Of a stretch of DNA of 64,000 bases, positions 19,601 through 28,900 are shown in pieces. This DNA comes from JAVHYG01 sp040390025 (lineage in GTDB: Bacteria > Pseudomonadota > Gammaproteobacteria > Diplorickettsiales > Diplorickettsiaceae). The DNA lies in assembly GCA_040390025.1 (NCBI GenBank), contig JAZJZD010000004.1, positions 124,001 through 188,000 of the forward strand, in the 5' to 3' direction. Under the pieces are notes generated by a model. That model was not told the DNA's origin and did not search any database. It saw only the letters and a program-made list of their open reading frames with translations. Both the position numbers and the translations under genes were made by a program. Position 1 is the first letter of the stretch; each line of letters begins with the position of its first letter.

Positions 19601-22600
19601 CTTCGGATAATTCTCCGTCACTACTAATGTTTCGAAAAGCGGAGAAGTAAAAGTAATACCACTCCATGTTTTTATCTGGTCCAATGGAGTGTAAGCAAAA
19701 TTGAACATATCAAATATCTGCTCTTGTACTTCCTTAAAATACTGAGTTATTGTCACGTTTTTCATGCGAATGCGTAATGGCAAGGTATTAATTAACAACC
19801 CGAGTGTTTTCTGTAAATCAAACGACCTATTAGATACAGTAATTCCAAATATAACGTCTTCACCTCCGGCACACCCTGCATAATAATGTAAAATTAAACC
19901 CCATATTCCCTGGATAAAACTATTAAAAGTAAGTCCCCGTGATTGACAAAATTCTTCAATTTGAACCATTAATTCTGCTGAAAATTCGGTTACTTCACTC
20001 TGATGATTCGGTGATATAAATAAATCTTCCGTTTTTAACGGTTTTATAATAGGACATTCTGTCGTGGGCTCAACTCCCTCAAAGTAGGCTTTCCAATAAT
20101 CACCCGCTTTATCCAAATTTTGTGCCACTAACCATGTTATATAATTTTGATAGGGAACAGAAGCAGGCAAAATTTCATTCGATTGACTTAAGTATTTATA
20201 GTATTGCTCCAACTCTTTAAATAATAAAGATAAAGACCAACCATCAAGCAAAAGATGAGATACTGTCAGGATAATTTTATGTTGGCCATTTGGCAATAAA
20301 ATAGTATTTATTCGTAGCCCTTGCGGCTTATCTGGTTTAAAACCCAATTGTCTATCTGCTTGTAAAAATTCTTTCAGTTTTACTTCTAAATTCTTCTCGG
20401 AATAATTAACCCAGGTGTGATTTTGCCAAATAAGCGTACTTTCTTTATAAACATGTTGTAATGGTTCTGCTAAACGCTCCCATTCAAAAGCAGTCCGTAA
20501 AATATCATGCCGTGCCACCAGATATTCAAAAGCCTGATGTAACCTTACAATTTCAATACTCGGATCAAGATCCCAGAGTAATTGCACTACATACGATTCT
20601 GACTCCGGATTAACGAGATAATGAAATAATAACCCTCTTTGCATCGGACTTAATGGATATGATTTTTCTATCGGAGACTCCGTAGAAATTAAATTATTAT
20701 CCTTTCTTAAAGTTTTTATCTCATGTTTCTTAGCTTTAGATAAATAGGATTCTAAAATTTTAAAATAGTCCTCTAAAACTCTCTTCATCGTTTGTTGCAA
20801 GAAATGATTTTTGCTGTAATTACAAGTAACATGAAGGCGATTTTTAATGACTGCCGCTTCAATAACCATCAAATGTGTCCTTTCATTTTCAGGATGAGAC
20901 ACCAAATCAAGTCCCTTAAACTGAAAAGGACTATCTTCAGAAAACAGTTGGTCGAATTGTCCCCAATAATTAAAACAAATCTGACTAGCGTTTATTAATT
21001 TTTTCTCATTAAGACTGAGATAACGTTGTACTCCATAATCGAGCCCATTATTTGGGATAGATTCAAATTGATCCTTCACGAGTTTTACTATTTCATTTAA
21101 CGAAGTACAACCGCTTAAGTTAAAACTGATTGGAAATAAACTTGTAAACCAACCTATAGCACTTTCTAACTTTAAGGTAGGATCAATAGATGCTTCTCTC
21201 CCATGTGTTTCTATATCTAAAACACACTCTTTATTACCCGTCCAACTAACTATTGTTTTTATCAAAACTGCCATTAACAATTCACGAGGGCGAATTTCAT
21301 TTTTTAAAAGTTCTACCGTTAATTCTTTATTTAAGCTCTGCGTTATATTGTCACTATATTTTTCTATATTTTCTCCTCTGATATGATCACAAATCAAAGA
21401 AAACGGATTATGCATATCCTTTTTCCCAAAATAGCTAGGCTCATCATCTTGGATCTTTTTATATTTTTGTAAAGTACTTGACCATTTACTAAATGGGCTA
21501 GCATGCGCAGAAAGCGATAAATTTGCTAAAGAAAAATTTTCCAATTTATAAGCCGTTTCTAGATCTTGTAAACAAATCCGCCAAGAAACACCATCGACTA
21601 CAAGGTGGTGAACCGCTATTAATAAATAGTGGCTTGTTGAATCAGTTACTTCTAAATTTTGTAGAATTACGGCACCAATGATAGGTCCTGTTTCTATATT
21701 AAAATTACTTTGCAGACGAACACTCCAATCGTCCATAATTTTTTCAAAATCAGCTTTATTAGCCCAACTCGTTTTCTGAACCTCAATTACAGTTTTATTG
21801 TCTAGCTCCTCTCGCACATAGCTTTGTTCCCAACCAGAAGGCGTCTGTTTAAATCGTAATGAAAAAGTTGAATACACAGTAGACCAGCTTTTTAAAATTT
21901 TTACTAAACGATCAATATTAGTATCTGGCCTTACTTCCAATAAACAGACTTGACTAAATTGATTCGGCATTTTTAATTTTTTATTAAAAAACCAATGCTG
22001 TATCGGTGTCAAAGGAAACGATGTCATTGACTCTTCCACGGCCTCATGAAAAGTAATTTTTTCTAATTTAGTGGCTAATTCCGCAATCGTCGGCGTTTTA
22101 AAGAAATTCTTTATTGATAAATAATACCCACGTTGTTGTAATTCTGCTGAGACTTGCATTGCCAAAATAGAATCTCCACCCAAGGCAACAAAACTGTCGT
22201 GAATACCTATCTGTTCTCTATGCAATATCTGACGCCAAAGTGCAACTAGTAAAATTTGTTCGGAGTTTTCAGGCGGCGTTTGCTTAGTTGCTGTAAGAGG
22301 CAACGTAGTATAACTTCCTTTAATGAGTGTATTTCTATCAAGTTTGTCATGCCGAGTTCTTGGAAACTGTAAATCATCCAGATCATAAAAAATAACAGGA
22401 ATCTCATAATGCGGAAGTATTCTACTTAAATAGCATTGCAACCCTTCTGTCGTTAAAGGTTCATCTATTAATTGTAGTTCTTTAGATTGAATGACATAGG
22501 CGACTAACTGCTTATGCCCATTAACTCCCACTTGCTTTATCGCAACAGCCGCTTCTTTAACACGAGGATGTTTTTCAAGTATCGCTTCAATACCGGCTAA

Positions 22601-25570
22601 ATTTATTCGTAGACCATTTACTTTCACCATTGTGTCAATACGGTCTAAATATTCTATACTAAGTTCTTTTCTTTCGTTGACTAAAAAACGTACTAAATCA
22701 CCCGTGGCGTAAATACGTTCGCCTGAAATGAAAGGATTAGGAATAAACTTTTCATCGGTAAGTTGTTTTTTATTTTCATAACCTCCTCCTAAACAAACAC
22801 CTCCAATATAAAGCTGACCTTCTTGTCCAATACCAACCAGTTGTAAATTTTCGTCTAGAATATAAACCTTTACATTGGCTAAAGGTAAACCAATGTCAGC
22901 ATGTGAGTGATAACTTTCAGGAGGATGGTCAGCTGCAACTGTAAAAATCGTTGTCTCCGTAGGACCATAAGCATTTAATAAATGATATTTTCTCCATAGT
23001 ATTAAGACTTCCTCAGTACATGCCTCACCCGCAGCAATCACATAACGTAAAGCGGGTAAGTTTACAGAGGGGGTTAATTTGAGCACTGAGGGTGGAAAAC
23101 CTGCTATGGTTATACCGTATTTGCGCAATGTATCTGCAAGAATAGGTCCCGGAGAACGCTCATCCTGAGTGGGAATTCGCAACTTTGCACCGGATATCAA
23201 AGCAGCAAATATTTCCCAATAAGCGACGTCAAAGGTAGATTCAGAAAAATTTAGTACGGTGTCATTGGCTGTTACCTTCAATTTTTTCGCTAGCGAAAAA
23301 ACTAAATTCACAACACCTTTATGAAGCACCTTAACCAATTTAGATTTACCTGTTGTACCGGAGGTCGGTAAAAAATAAATCGCAGAATCAGGGGATACAG
23401 TAATATTCAAATTACCCTTAGGCTGGAGCATTAAATCTTCTTCTAGTTTATCTAATTCAAAATAGTTAGCTTTCCCCTTTAACTTGCTACTATAATTTTT
23501 ATGCGTTAATGCGCAGCTCGCTTGGCTATCTTTTAAGATCTCAGCTATTCTTTCTTCTGGATATTCTACATCTATAACCACAAAGGAACAGCCACTTTTT
23601 CCTATGGCTAATTGGGCTATAACCCTATCGATTCCACGCTGCATAAAAACAGCGATACGTGATTCTTGCTTTATTTTTTTTTCAAGTAAAAAATGTGCTA
23701 ATTGATTGGATTTTTCATTTGCATTTATAAAGTTAATCTTTTCTTCTTCATAAAATATACAGCTATTATATGGCTTCTTTTCAGCTTGCTCTTCAAACAA
23801 TTGATAAATAGTTTCCTCTGGATAATATTCATCCGTATTATTAATTTCATATACTATTTTTTTAAAAAGTGGAGGGGGCAGCAGAGGTAATAAAGCAATC
23901 GACTGATCTGAATTTTTAATAATACCTTCTAATAATGTTTCTAAATGACCTGGAATATACTTAAACACTTCATCTAATTGTGAATTAGAAGCTATTTTTT
24001 TTATAGAAAATAAAATTCTTCCTTCTTTAATGTAAATATTAATAGGATATTGATTTAGCCTATTACGTTCGGATAAAGTAGGATCTTCTGCCGGAGAAAG
24101 ATCTAATGTGATTGAAATAATAGGTTTTTCAACTGTAAGAAGCTCCGGATAACGCCCATGTAAATCCTGCAAAAAAGTTTTATTACGCTCAAAAATTAAT
24201 TTTTCCTTAAAAATTTTTTCTAAAACTACCCTAAAATCCATTTCATCTTCAAGCACTAAAGTGAGTGGGGCCGCATCAGATATGAGACTTCGTTGTAAAG
24301 ACGAATGTTTCCGAGTAACCGGCGTATTTAGCGCCACGCCTAACATTTCTTTATTTCCAAAACGGTACAGATAAAGCAAGCAAAGCGCCAAAAGAATATC
24401 TGAATTATTTATTTCAGGGAATAAGTTATTTAACGGTACCCTAAACTTTTCTCCCAAATTAAATTCGGTTATATTTTCTGGGATATCTTCTAAGTTACTC
24501 AATGTTCTTATTTCTAAACGCGGAAGACTTGCCGGTTTAAAGCACCTCCATTGCCTCAACCAAAACTGCTCATGCTTTGCCAACTCAATACTTTTTTCTT
24601 GGAATGCTTCCCAGTTATTATAATCGGGAATATGTAACGCTTTACCTGCTTTTATACCTAAATTTTTATACATCTCCAAAAACTTGCAAGGAGTACCATC
24701 TAAATTTTTAAGTCGTTTAATACTTATAGTCTTTGTTTTAGTAGCTACTTGCAATTCTTTTTTATCACATAACACAACGGTCCCTGGCGAATTAATTTCA
24801 TTGCAGGAAATAGAGGTTAATTCCTCAACGATATAAGCCGCTCCCTTATAAACAAACTTACAAGTAGAAAAAAAATTATTATGTTTTCCTAACTGTGCTG
24901 CACGATAAAGCGCCTCTATCTTTTCTGCTGTTTGATCCCAACGGATCCAGCCATTGCCTCTAGGTTTACTATATAATCCACAATAGGTATTAGGATCAAC
25001 TTGCTGCGGTTGCCTTATATAAGTATCCGTTAAAAGCTCTGATAATAATTCTTTAAAAGTAGAAAAAGCTGTTTCATAACATTTTTGATTAAGACTTATT
25101 GCCGTATCATCGGGTTCTAAAGTAACTTTAGCCTGCTTGAGAATGTCCCCGGCATCTACTTTTTCTAACATAATATGCCATGTAATGCCGTGTTCTTGTT
25201 CGCCATTAATAATAGCCCATGAAGTTGAATGCATACCTGCGTACCGAGGTAAAAAGGAATCATGAAAATTAATAGAAAAAATATGCGGCTTACTTAACAA
25301 TGGCTCCTTTAAAATAGCCGGATTAACGATACTGAAAAGATAATCAAAGTTATCATTTAAAATGGCCGTTTCATAGAGTTGCTTATTCTTACTATCAAAA
25401 TATGGAATATCATTTTCATTAGCCCACTTTTTTATAGTTTTAGAAGAAGAAACTATCCCATGTATTTGGCAGCCCTGTAATAGAATCCATTCTGCGCAGT
25501 TAAGCGTTAAACTTCCTTCGCCAATAATGAAACAACTTCTGATACTATTTTTATTTCCTTCTACTATCAT
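16628..25570 (-). CDS. Bimodular NRPS: formyltransferase-(half C)-A-T-E-C-A-T-TE
   Basis: This single 2980-residue frame is a complete nonribosomal peptide synthetase. Residues 1-315 form a formyltransferase like methionyl-tRNA formyltransferase (NFHDSFLPRYAG with Asn101 and His103; Asp139 in EKVDAGD). Residues 325-565 match only the C-terminal lobe of a condensation domain. A1 is about 575-1080 (TSGTTGKSK; NAYGPTETT), T1 has Ser1134 in GGDSILAM, and an epimerisation domain is about 1180-1635 (HHLVVDGVSWRI at 1321; IGWFTSLFPI). A DCL-type condensation domain follows at 1635-2070 (SHLLLDG, His1772), then A2 at 2075-2600 (NHYGPSETH), T2 with Ser2662 and a thioesterase with GASAG (Ser2810), FDGWAP and GGHD. 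A2's pocket reads D-V-Q-F-I-A-H-V-V-K, the classical proline pattern. A1 reads about D-V-W-G-I-A-A-I-F-K, closest to phenylalanine codes. No transporter, MbtH or phosphopantetheinyl transferase gene is nearby. Confidence 0.93.
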   Translation of the reverse strand: MIVEGNKNSIRSCFIIGEGSLTLNCAEWILLQGCQIHGIVSSSKTIKKWANENDIPYFDSKNKQLYETAILNDNFDYLFSIVNPAILKEPLLSKPHIFSINFHDSFLPRYAGMHSTSWAIINGEQEHGITWHIMLEKVDAGDILKQAKVTLEPDDTAISLNQKCYETAFSTFKELLSELLTDTYIRQPQQVDPNTYCGLYSKPRGNGWIRWDQTAEKIEALYRAAQLGKHNNFFSTCKFVYKGAAYIVEELTSISCNEINSPGTVVLCDKKELQVATKTKTISIKRLKNLDGTPCKFLEMYKNLGIKAGKALHIPDYNNWEAFQEKSIELAKHEQFWLRQWRCFKPASLPRLEIRTLSNLEDIPENITEFNLGEKFRVPLNNLFPEINNSDILLALCLLYLYRFGNKEMLGVALNTPVTRKHSSLQRSLISDAAPLTLVLEDEMDFRVVLEKIFKEKLIFERNKTFLQDLHGRYPELLTVEKPIISITLDLSPAEDPTLSERNRLNQYPINIYIKEGRILFSIKKIASNSQLDEVFKYIPGHLETLLEGIIKNSDQSIALLPLLPPPLFKKIVYEINNTDEYYPEETIYQLFEEQAEKKPYNSCIFYEEEKINFINANEKSNQLAHFLLEKKIKQESRIAVFMQRGIDRVIAQLAIGKSGCSFVVIDVEYPEERIAEILKDSQASCALTHKNYSSKLKGKANYFELDKLEEDLMLQPKGNLNITVSPDSAIYFLPTSGTTGKSKLVKVLHKGVVNLVFSLAKKLKVTANDTVLNFSESTFDVAYWEIFAALISGAKLRIPTQDERSPGPILADTLRKYGITIAGFPPSVLKLTPSVNLPALRYVIAAGEACTEEVLILWRKYHLLNAYGPTETTIFTVAADHPPESYHSHADIGLPLANVKVYILDENLQLVGIGQEGQLYIGGVCLGGGYENKKQLTDEKFIPNPFISGERIYATGDLVRFLVNERKELSIEYLDRIDTMVKVNGLRINLAGIEAILEKHPRVKEAAVAIKQVGVNGHKQLVAYVIQSKELQLIDEPLTTEGLQCYLSRILPHYEIPVIFYDLDDLQFPRTRHDKLDRNTLIKGSYTTLPLTATKQTPPENSEQILLVALWRQILHREQIGIHDSFVALGGDSILAMQVSAELQQRGYYLSIKNFFKTPTIAELATKLEKITFHEAVEESMTSFPLTPIQHWFFNKKLKMPNQFSQVCLLEVRPDTNIDRLVKILKSWSTVYSTFSLRFKQTPSGWEQSYVREELDNKTVIEVQKTSWANKADFEKIMDDWSVRLQSNFNIETGPIIGAVILQNLEVTDSTSHYLLIAVHHLVVDGVSWRICLQDLETAYKLENFSLANLSLSAHASPFSKWSSTLQKYKKIQDDEPSYFGKKDMHNPFSLICDHIRGENIEKYSDNITQSLNKELTVELLKNEIRPRELLMAVLIKTIVSWTGNKECVLDIETHGREASIDPTLKLESAIGWFTSLFPISFNLSGCTSLNEIVKLVKDQFESIPNNGLDYGVQRYLSLNEKKLINASQICFNYWGQFDQLFSEDSPFQFKGLDLVSHPENERTHLMVIEAAVIKNRLHVTCNYSKNHFLQQTMKRVLEDYFKILESYLSKAKKHEIKTLRKDNNLISTESPIEKSYPLSPMQRGLLFHYLVNPESESYVVQLLWDLDPSIEIVRLHQAFEYLVARHDILRTAFEWERLAEPLQHVYKESTLIWQNHTWVNYSEKNLEVKLKEFLQADRQLGFKPDKPQGLRINTILLPNGQHKIILTVSHLLLDGWSLSLLFKELEQYYKYLSQSNEILPASVPYQNYITWLVAQNLDKAGDYWKAYFEGVEPTTECPIIKPLKTEDLFISPNHQSEVTEFSAELMVQIEEFCQSRGLTFNSFIQGIWGLILHYYAGCAGGEDVIFGITVSNRSFDLQKTLGLLINTLPLRIRMKNVTITQYFKEVQEQIFDMFNFAYTPLDQIKTWSGITFTSPLFETLVVTENYPKFKSEVLKMDFSDLEIIDPVHYPLTLIAIPGKKLSLKFNYDSNRVNTVNIHRLIGHIQTVLREILTKPYQLIHQLNFLTASEYQSMYAEWKKTKMGTFFANKSVIELFEEQVKETPDRIAGVFQGKQLSFSQLNDNANFLSARLLKRKVKPGDVIAICIDRNLEMLIGQLAIIKTKAVIVMLDIKNSVQRINFIIEDCNPTLILTESAIEEQIAYKFPKEKIIFVDKALKKFRNSTINSRLFCFKQMLRTEIEMPYYVAVDNTLASKALFHVYTSGTTGNPKGVVQSHETIANLVLWQNKKYLGRTLRVAQFASYGFDVCQQEIFFSLLNGHILYFIPEAIKLNPSLLIEYIIGNEINILFLPTALLAIFCQAANQIPNHFLPNLVEVIVAGEELKLYAEILSFFKRNMHIKLTNHYGPSETHVVTSYTLDTAIPELPFKCAIGKPIANTKIYIRDSAGRLLPPLCIGEIWISGPGVALAYWNHPQLTQEKIIQDIYSHNPADRMYCTGDLGYQTIEGNFIYVGRSDDQVKIDGSFVKLSDVITAFEKHPEVAKATVLVQPLQNGIKKLMAYVIRKEGSQIDKEQLRRFLENSFALTVIPNITFLTDFPLIANGKIDKVALLALASHENHSVNYVAAANSPIEIKMEAIWNTILGIKEPISILDNFFQLGGKSLLALQLLGEIKSQFKVEMDLKTLYSHSTIKDLANYIAQINTTKIDISQFNFFEKKKSLFLKQCVIPLHNSGRKTPLFLVHPVGGAIFWFLQLALSKSWDFNRPLYGIQDLGIETLALHFHSVEEMAIAYVHAIRQIQPHGPYLIGGASAGAATSVAMAQVFRRLGEEIAFIGLFDGWAPYPAQLKKNQNLFDVIMRTQYDKWKREFLDKKIESADKLLQLQWARAQQNANYKIPFTDQMLTLFKAKEVSPVYRDINSPDNHWAKYCKHLEIHNVTGGHDTIFEGENVSELAKLVCDCLDRADLKKQFDAQIGKICLAK

Positions 25571-25966
25571 AAAAAATAACCTTTATTTAAAAATTTTTGT
25601 TTTTTAAGTATGACTTAATACTCAAGTAATCTATTTAAAACAATATGTGGTATCTATAACTAAAAACAAACCATAATTTATTTTTAATAAAAAATCCATT
25701 TAAAAAATAAAAATTTAAATTTTATATTTAAAATAAATAGTTTCTTTAATTACATTATATAAACTTAAAAAAAAATTCTCTCATTGAAACTCAACTAAAT
25801 AAATAGCTCAGACGTGTAAAACAAAAAACTTAAGGGTTAGAATCCAAAAGAATAGTAGATTAGACTTAATTATTTTTAAAATAATTAATATAAAAAGGGA
25901 GAAGGGAAAGTGGTGGACTCACCACTTTCAGGTTTAGTATTTTAAATAAAACGATTATTAGGTTTT
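25571..25966. promoter_or_regulatory. AT-rich region upstream of the NRPS
   Basis: This 396-bp stretch between the glutamate dehydrogenase and the NRPS is extremely AT-rich (long A and T runs at 25660-25780) and contains no gene. It must hold the NRPS promoter; several TATAAT-like hexamers occur and none can be chosen by eye. The composition would suit binding by an H-NS-like silencer or bending protein. The right end carries the terminator of the dehydrogenase gene at 25906-25929. Confidence 0.5.
25893..25929 (-). terminator. Terminator of NAD-glutamate dehydrogenase
   Basis: A perfect 10-bp stem, GAAAGTGGTG at 25906-25915 with CACCACTTTC at 25920-25929, closes a 4-nt loop. On the minus strand it is followed by CCTTCTCCCTTTTTA. 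It lies 38 nt after the stop codon at 25967. Confidence 0.85.
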
Positions 25967-28900
25967 TTAAGAATGGCTGGAACTTCCCACCATCCTAACT
26001 AATTCACGGATAACAACAGAAAACATTATCAACTTTAACTCAGCAGTACTCCTTAAATCAGCTAGAAGACGCTTCCACCGTTTTAGAAATACTGGATTAT
26101 TAGTTTCCCACTGCTCTAAACAGGTTTTATTGTTACCTTGCTCATCAATGACACATTGTAAAATAGCCACTGTTAACTGACGCTGCTGAGAATCCAAATC
26201 ATCAAGTAGAACGACTCGACCCAACGTATCCCAGAGTGTTTCAATAGTCTGCTTCATAATTTGTGATCGCAACCAAGTAAACTCAAACCTATCATTTATC
26301 ATAAAATAAAGTTCAGCCACATCCAGTAAAGACAAACTATTTTTTTGAGTGGCTTCTATAATATCCAGTAAAGCATATTCATGATCAATGCTAGCTATAC
26401 GTATAGACGCTTTTTCCGGTATGCCCGCTTCTTGTAATCCCTTTACACTTCTTTCCCATTGCTCTTTTTCCTCACCCACAACTAAATGAGGTAATTTTTC
26501 ATGCAAGGACGCAACAGACGACTTAAAGCGATTAACCATATCCACAATATCTGTCAGTTGATCTTTATAATTATAAATAAACCAGCGTGTGGCGCGTCTT
26601 ATTAAGCGATTGATTTGGCGCATAACCGCATAACGAGTTTCCGAAGCTATTGTGTCATCCAAATGCTCGACAAGACTAACCAGCTCCGAAAGGCCAAATA
26701 CTTGGTGCGCAATAGCATAAGCACGAGCAATGCAAGCAATATCAGCACCAATCTCAGCTTTTAAGCGAAACACAAAAGTAATGCCCATGTCATTGATCAT
26801 CGCATTACTAATTTTTGTTGCGATAATTTCACGGCGCAGACTGTGATGCTGCATAAAGTGAGAAAAACGACCACGCAAAGGCTTAGGAAAAGCCGATTCT
26901 AATATTCGGGTTAAATAATCTTCTTCTAAACTATGCTCTAATAATTCAGCCTTAACCAATATCTTGGTATAGGCTAATAAAACTGCAATTTCAGGACTCG
27001 TTAACCCTCTACCCAATGCCTTACGTTCCAATAATCCTTTTTCATCCGGCAAAAACTCTAAAGCCCTATCCAACTTTCCATCACGTTCTAATTCTTCAAT
27101 ATAACGTCGATGCAATTCTAGCTCTTGCGGAGCATGCGCTGCAGCTAAACTAATCGTACGCGTTTGGCAATAATTATCATACAGAACAAGCTTAGCAATC
27201 TCATCAGTCATTTCCATGAGTAACTGATTTCGCTGGGCCAGCGTCATATCTCCCGCGGTAACCACGGCATTTAATAAAATCTTGCAATTAACTTCATGAT
27301 CTGAACAATCAACACCCGCAGAGTTATCAATAAAATCTGTATAAATTAACCCACCATTAAGCGCATACTCAACACGTCCTAATTGTGTTAATCCGAGATT
27401 TCCTCCTTCTGCAACCATACGACAACGCAACTCACTGCCGTTGATACGTAAATTATCATTAGTGCGATCCCCTACGTCCGCATCTCTTTCATTGGATGCT
27501 TTAACGTACGTACCAATACCACCGTTCCATAACAAATCAACCTTAGCTTTTAAGATGGCACGGATCAAATTATCCGGAGCTATAAAATCTCTATTGATAT
27601 CCAGTAACTGCTTAATCTCAGTCGATAAAGCAATGGATTTTTGCGAGCGGCTAAAAACACCGCCTCCCTGTGAAATTAAACCAGACTGGTAATCCTGCCA
27701 GGTAGAACGGGGTAAATTAAATAAACGTTGACGTTCAGCAAAACTCTTTTCTGGATCCGGCATAGGATCAATAAAAATATGCATATGATTAAATGCAGCG
27801 ACCAGTTTGATATGTTCTGACAACAACATCCCATTACCAAAGACATCCCCAGACATATCGCCAATACCAACCACAGTAAATTCATCTTTATCTGGATTGA
27901 GCTGCAAAGTCCTACCATGACGTTCCACCGATTCCCAAGCACCGCGCGCTGTAATACCCATTTTTTTATGGTCATAACCAACGCTACCACCTGAAGCAAA
28001 AGCATCACCTAACCAAAAGTTATATTCCGCCGCGATCGAATTAGCAATATCAGAAAAACTAGCCGTCCCCTTGTCTGCTGCAACGACTAAATAAGGATCC
28101 TCTTCATCGTAACGCACAACATCGCGAGGAGGAATGAGTACACCATTTTGTAAGTTATCGGTTAAATCCAATAAGCCCCGCATAAACGTTTTATAACACT
28201 CAATAACTTCGCTCATGAGCGCTTCACGATCACCGCCTTCAGGTAACCGCTTACAAACAAATCCTCCTTTTGCACCCGCAGGAACAATCACAGCATTTTT
28301 AACTTGCTGCGCCTTCATGAGTCCTAAGACTTCCGTTCGAAAATCTTCACGCCGATCTGACCAACGAATACCACCTCGCGCTACTTTGGCGGCACGTAAA
28401 TGTACTGCTTCAACACGTGGCGAATAAACAAAGATTTCATATAAAGGACGCGGTAGAGGAAGATCACTAATTCGGGCGGGATTTAATTTAAACGCAATCC
28501 AGCTTTTTGATCTCCCCGAAGCATCTTTTTGAAAATAATTTGTCCGTAAAGTCGCTGACATCACTTCAAATAAGTAACGCAAAATACGATCTTCGTCTAA
28601 ACTCACGACTGCATCTAATGCAGTTTGTAAGCTCTTTTCCAGACTTTCAATAGCGTTGCGGGTGTCTTTCTCTTCTTGACGACTGGGATCAAAATAATAT
28701 TTAAATAACTTAACTAAAATTTTAGCTATGTTTGCATTACGCGACACGACACTTTCAACATAGAATTGGCTAAAAGGAACACCTATTTGACGTAAATACT
28801 TGGTGTAAGCTCTTAATATAGAAACCTCACGCCAGGTTAACTGGCCAGCCAATATTAATCGATTAAACCCATCATTTTCTACTTCACCAAACCAAATTCT

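Noticed and set aside
16628..25570. Siderophore synthetase interpretation of the NRPS
   Set aside because: No salicylate/DHB loading, cyclisation domain or hydroxamate ornithine genes, and no receptor or exporter is linked; the pocket codes point to Pro and an aromatic residue.
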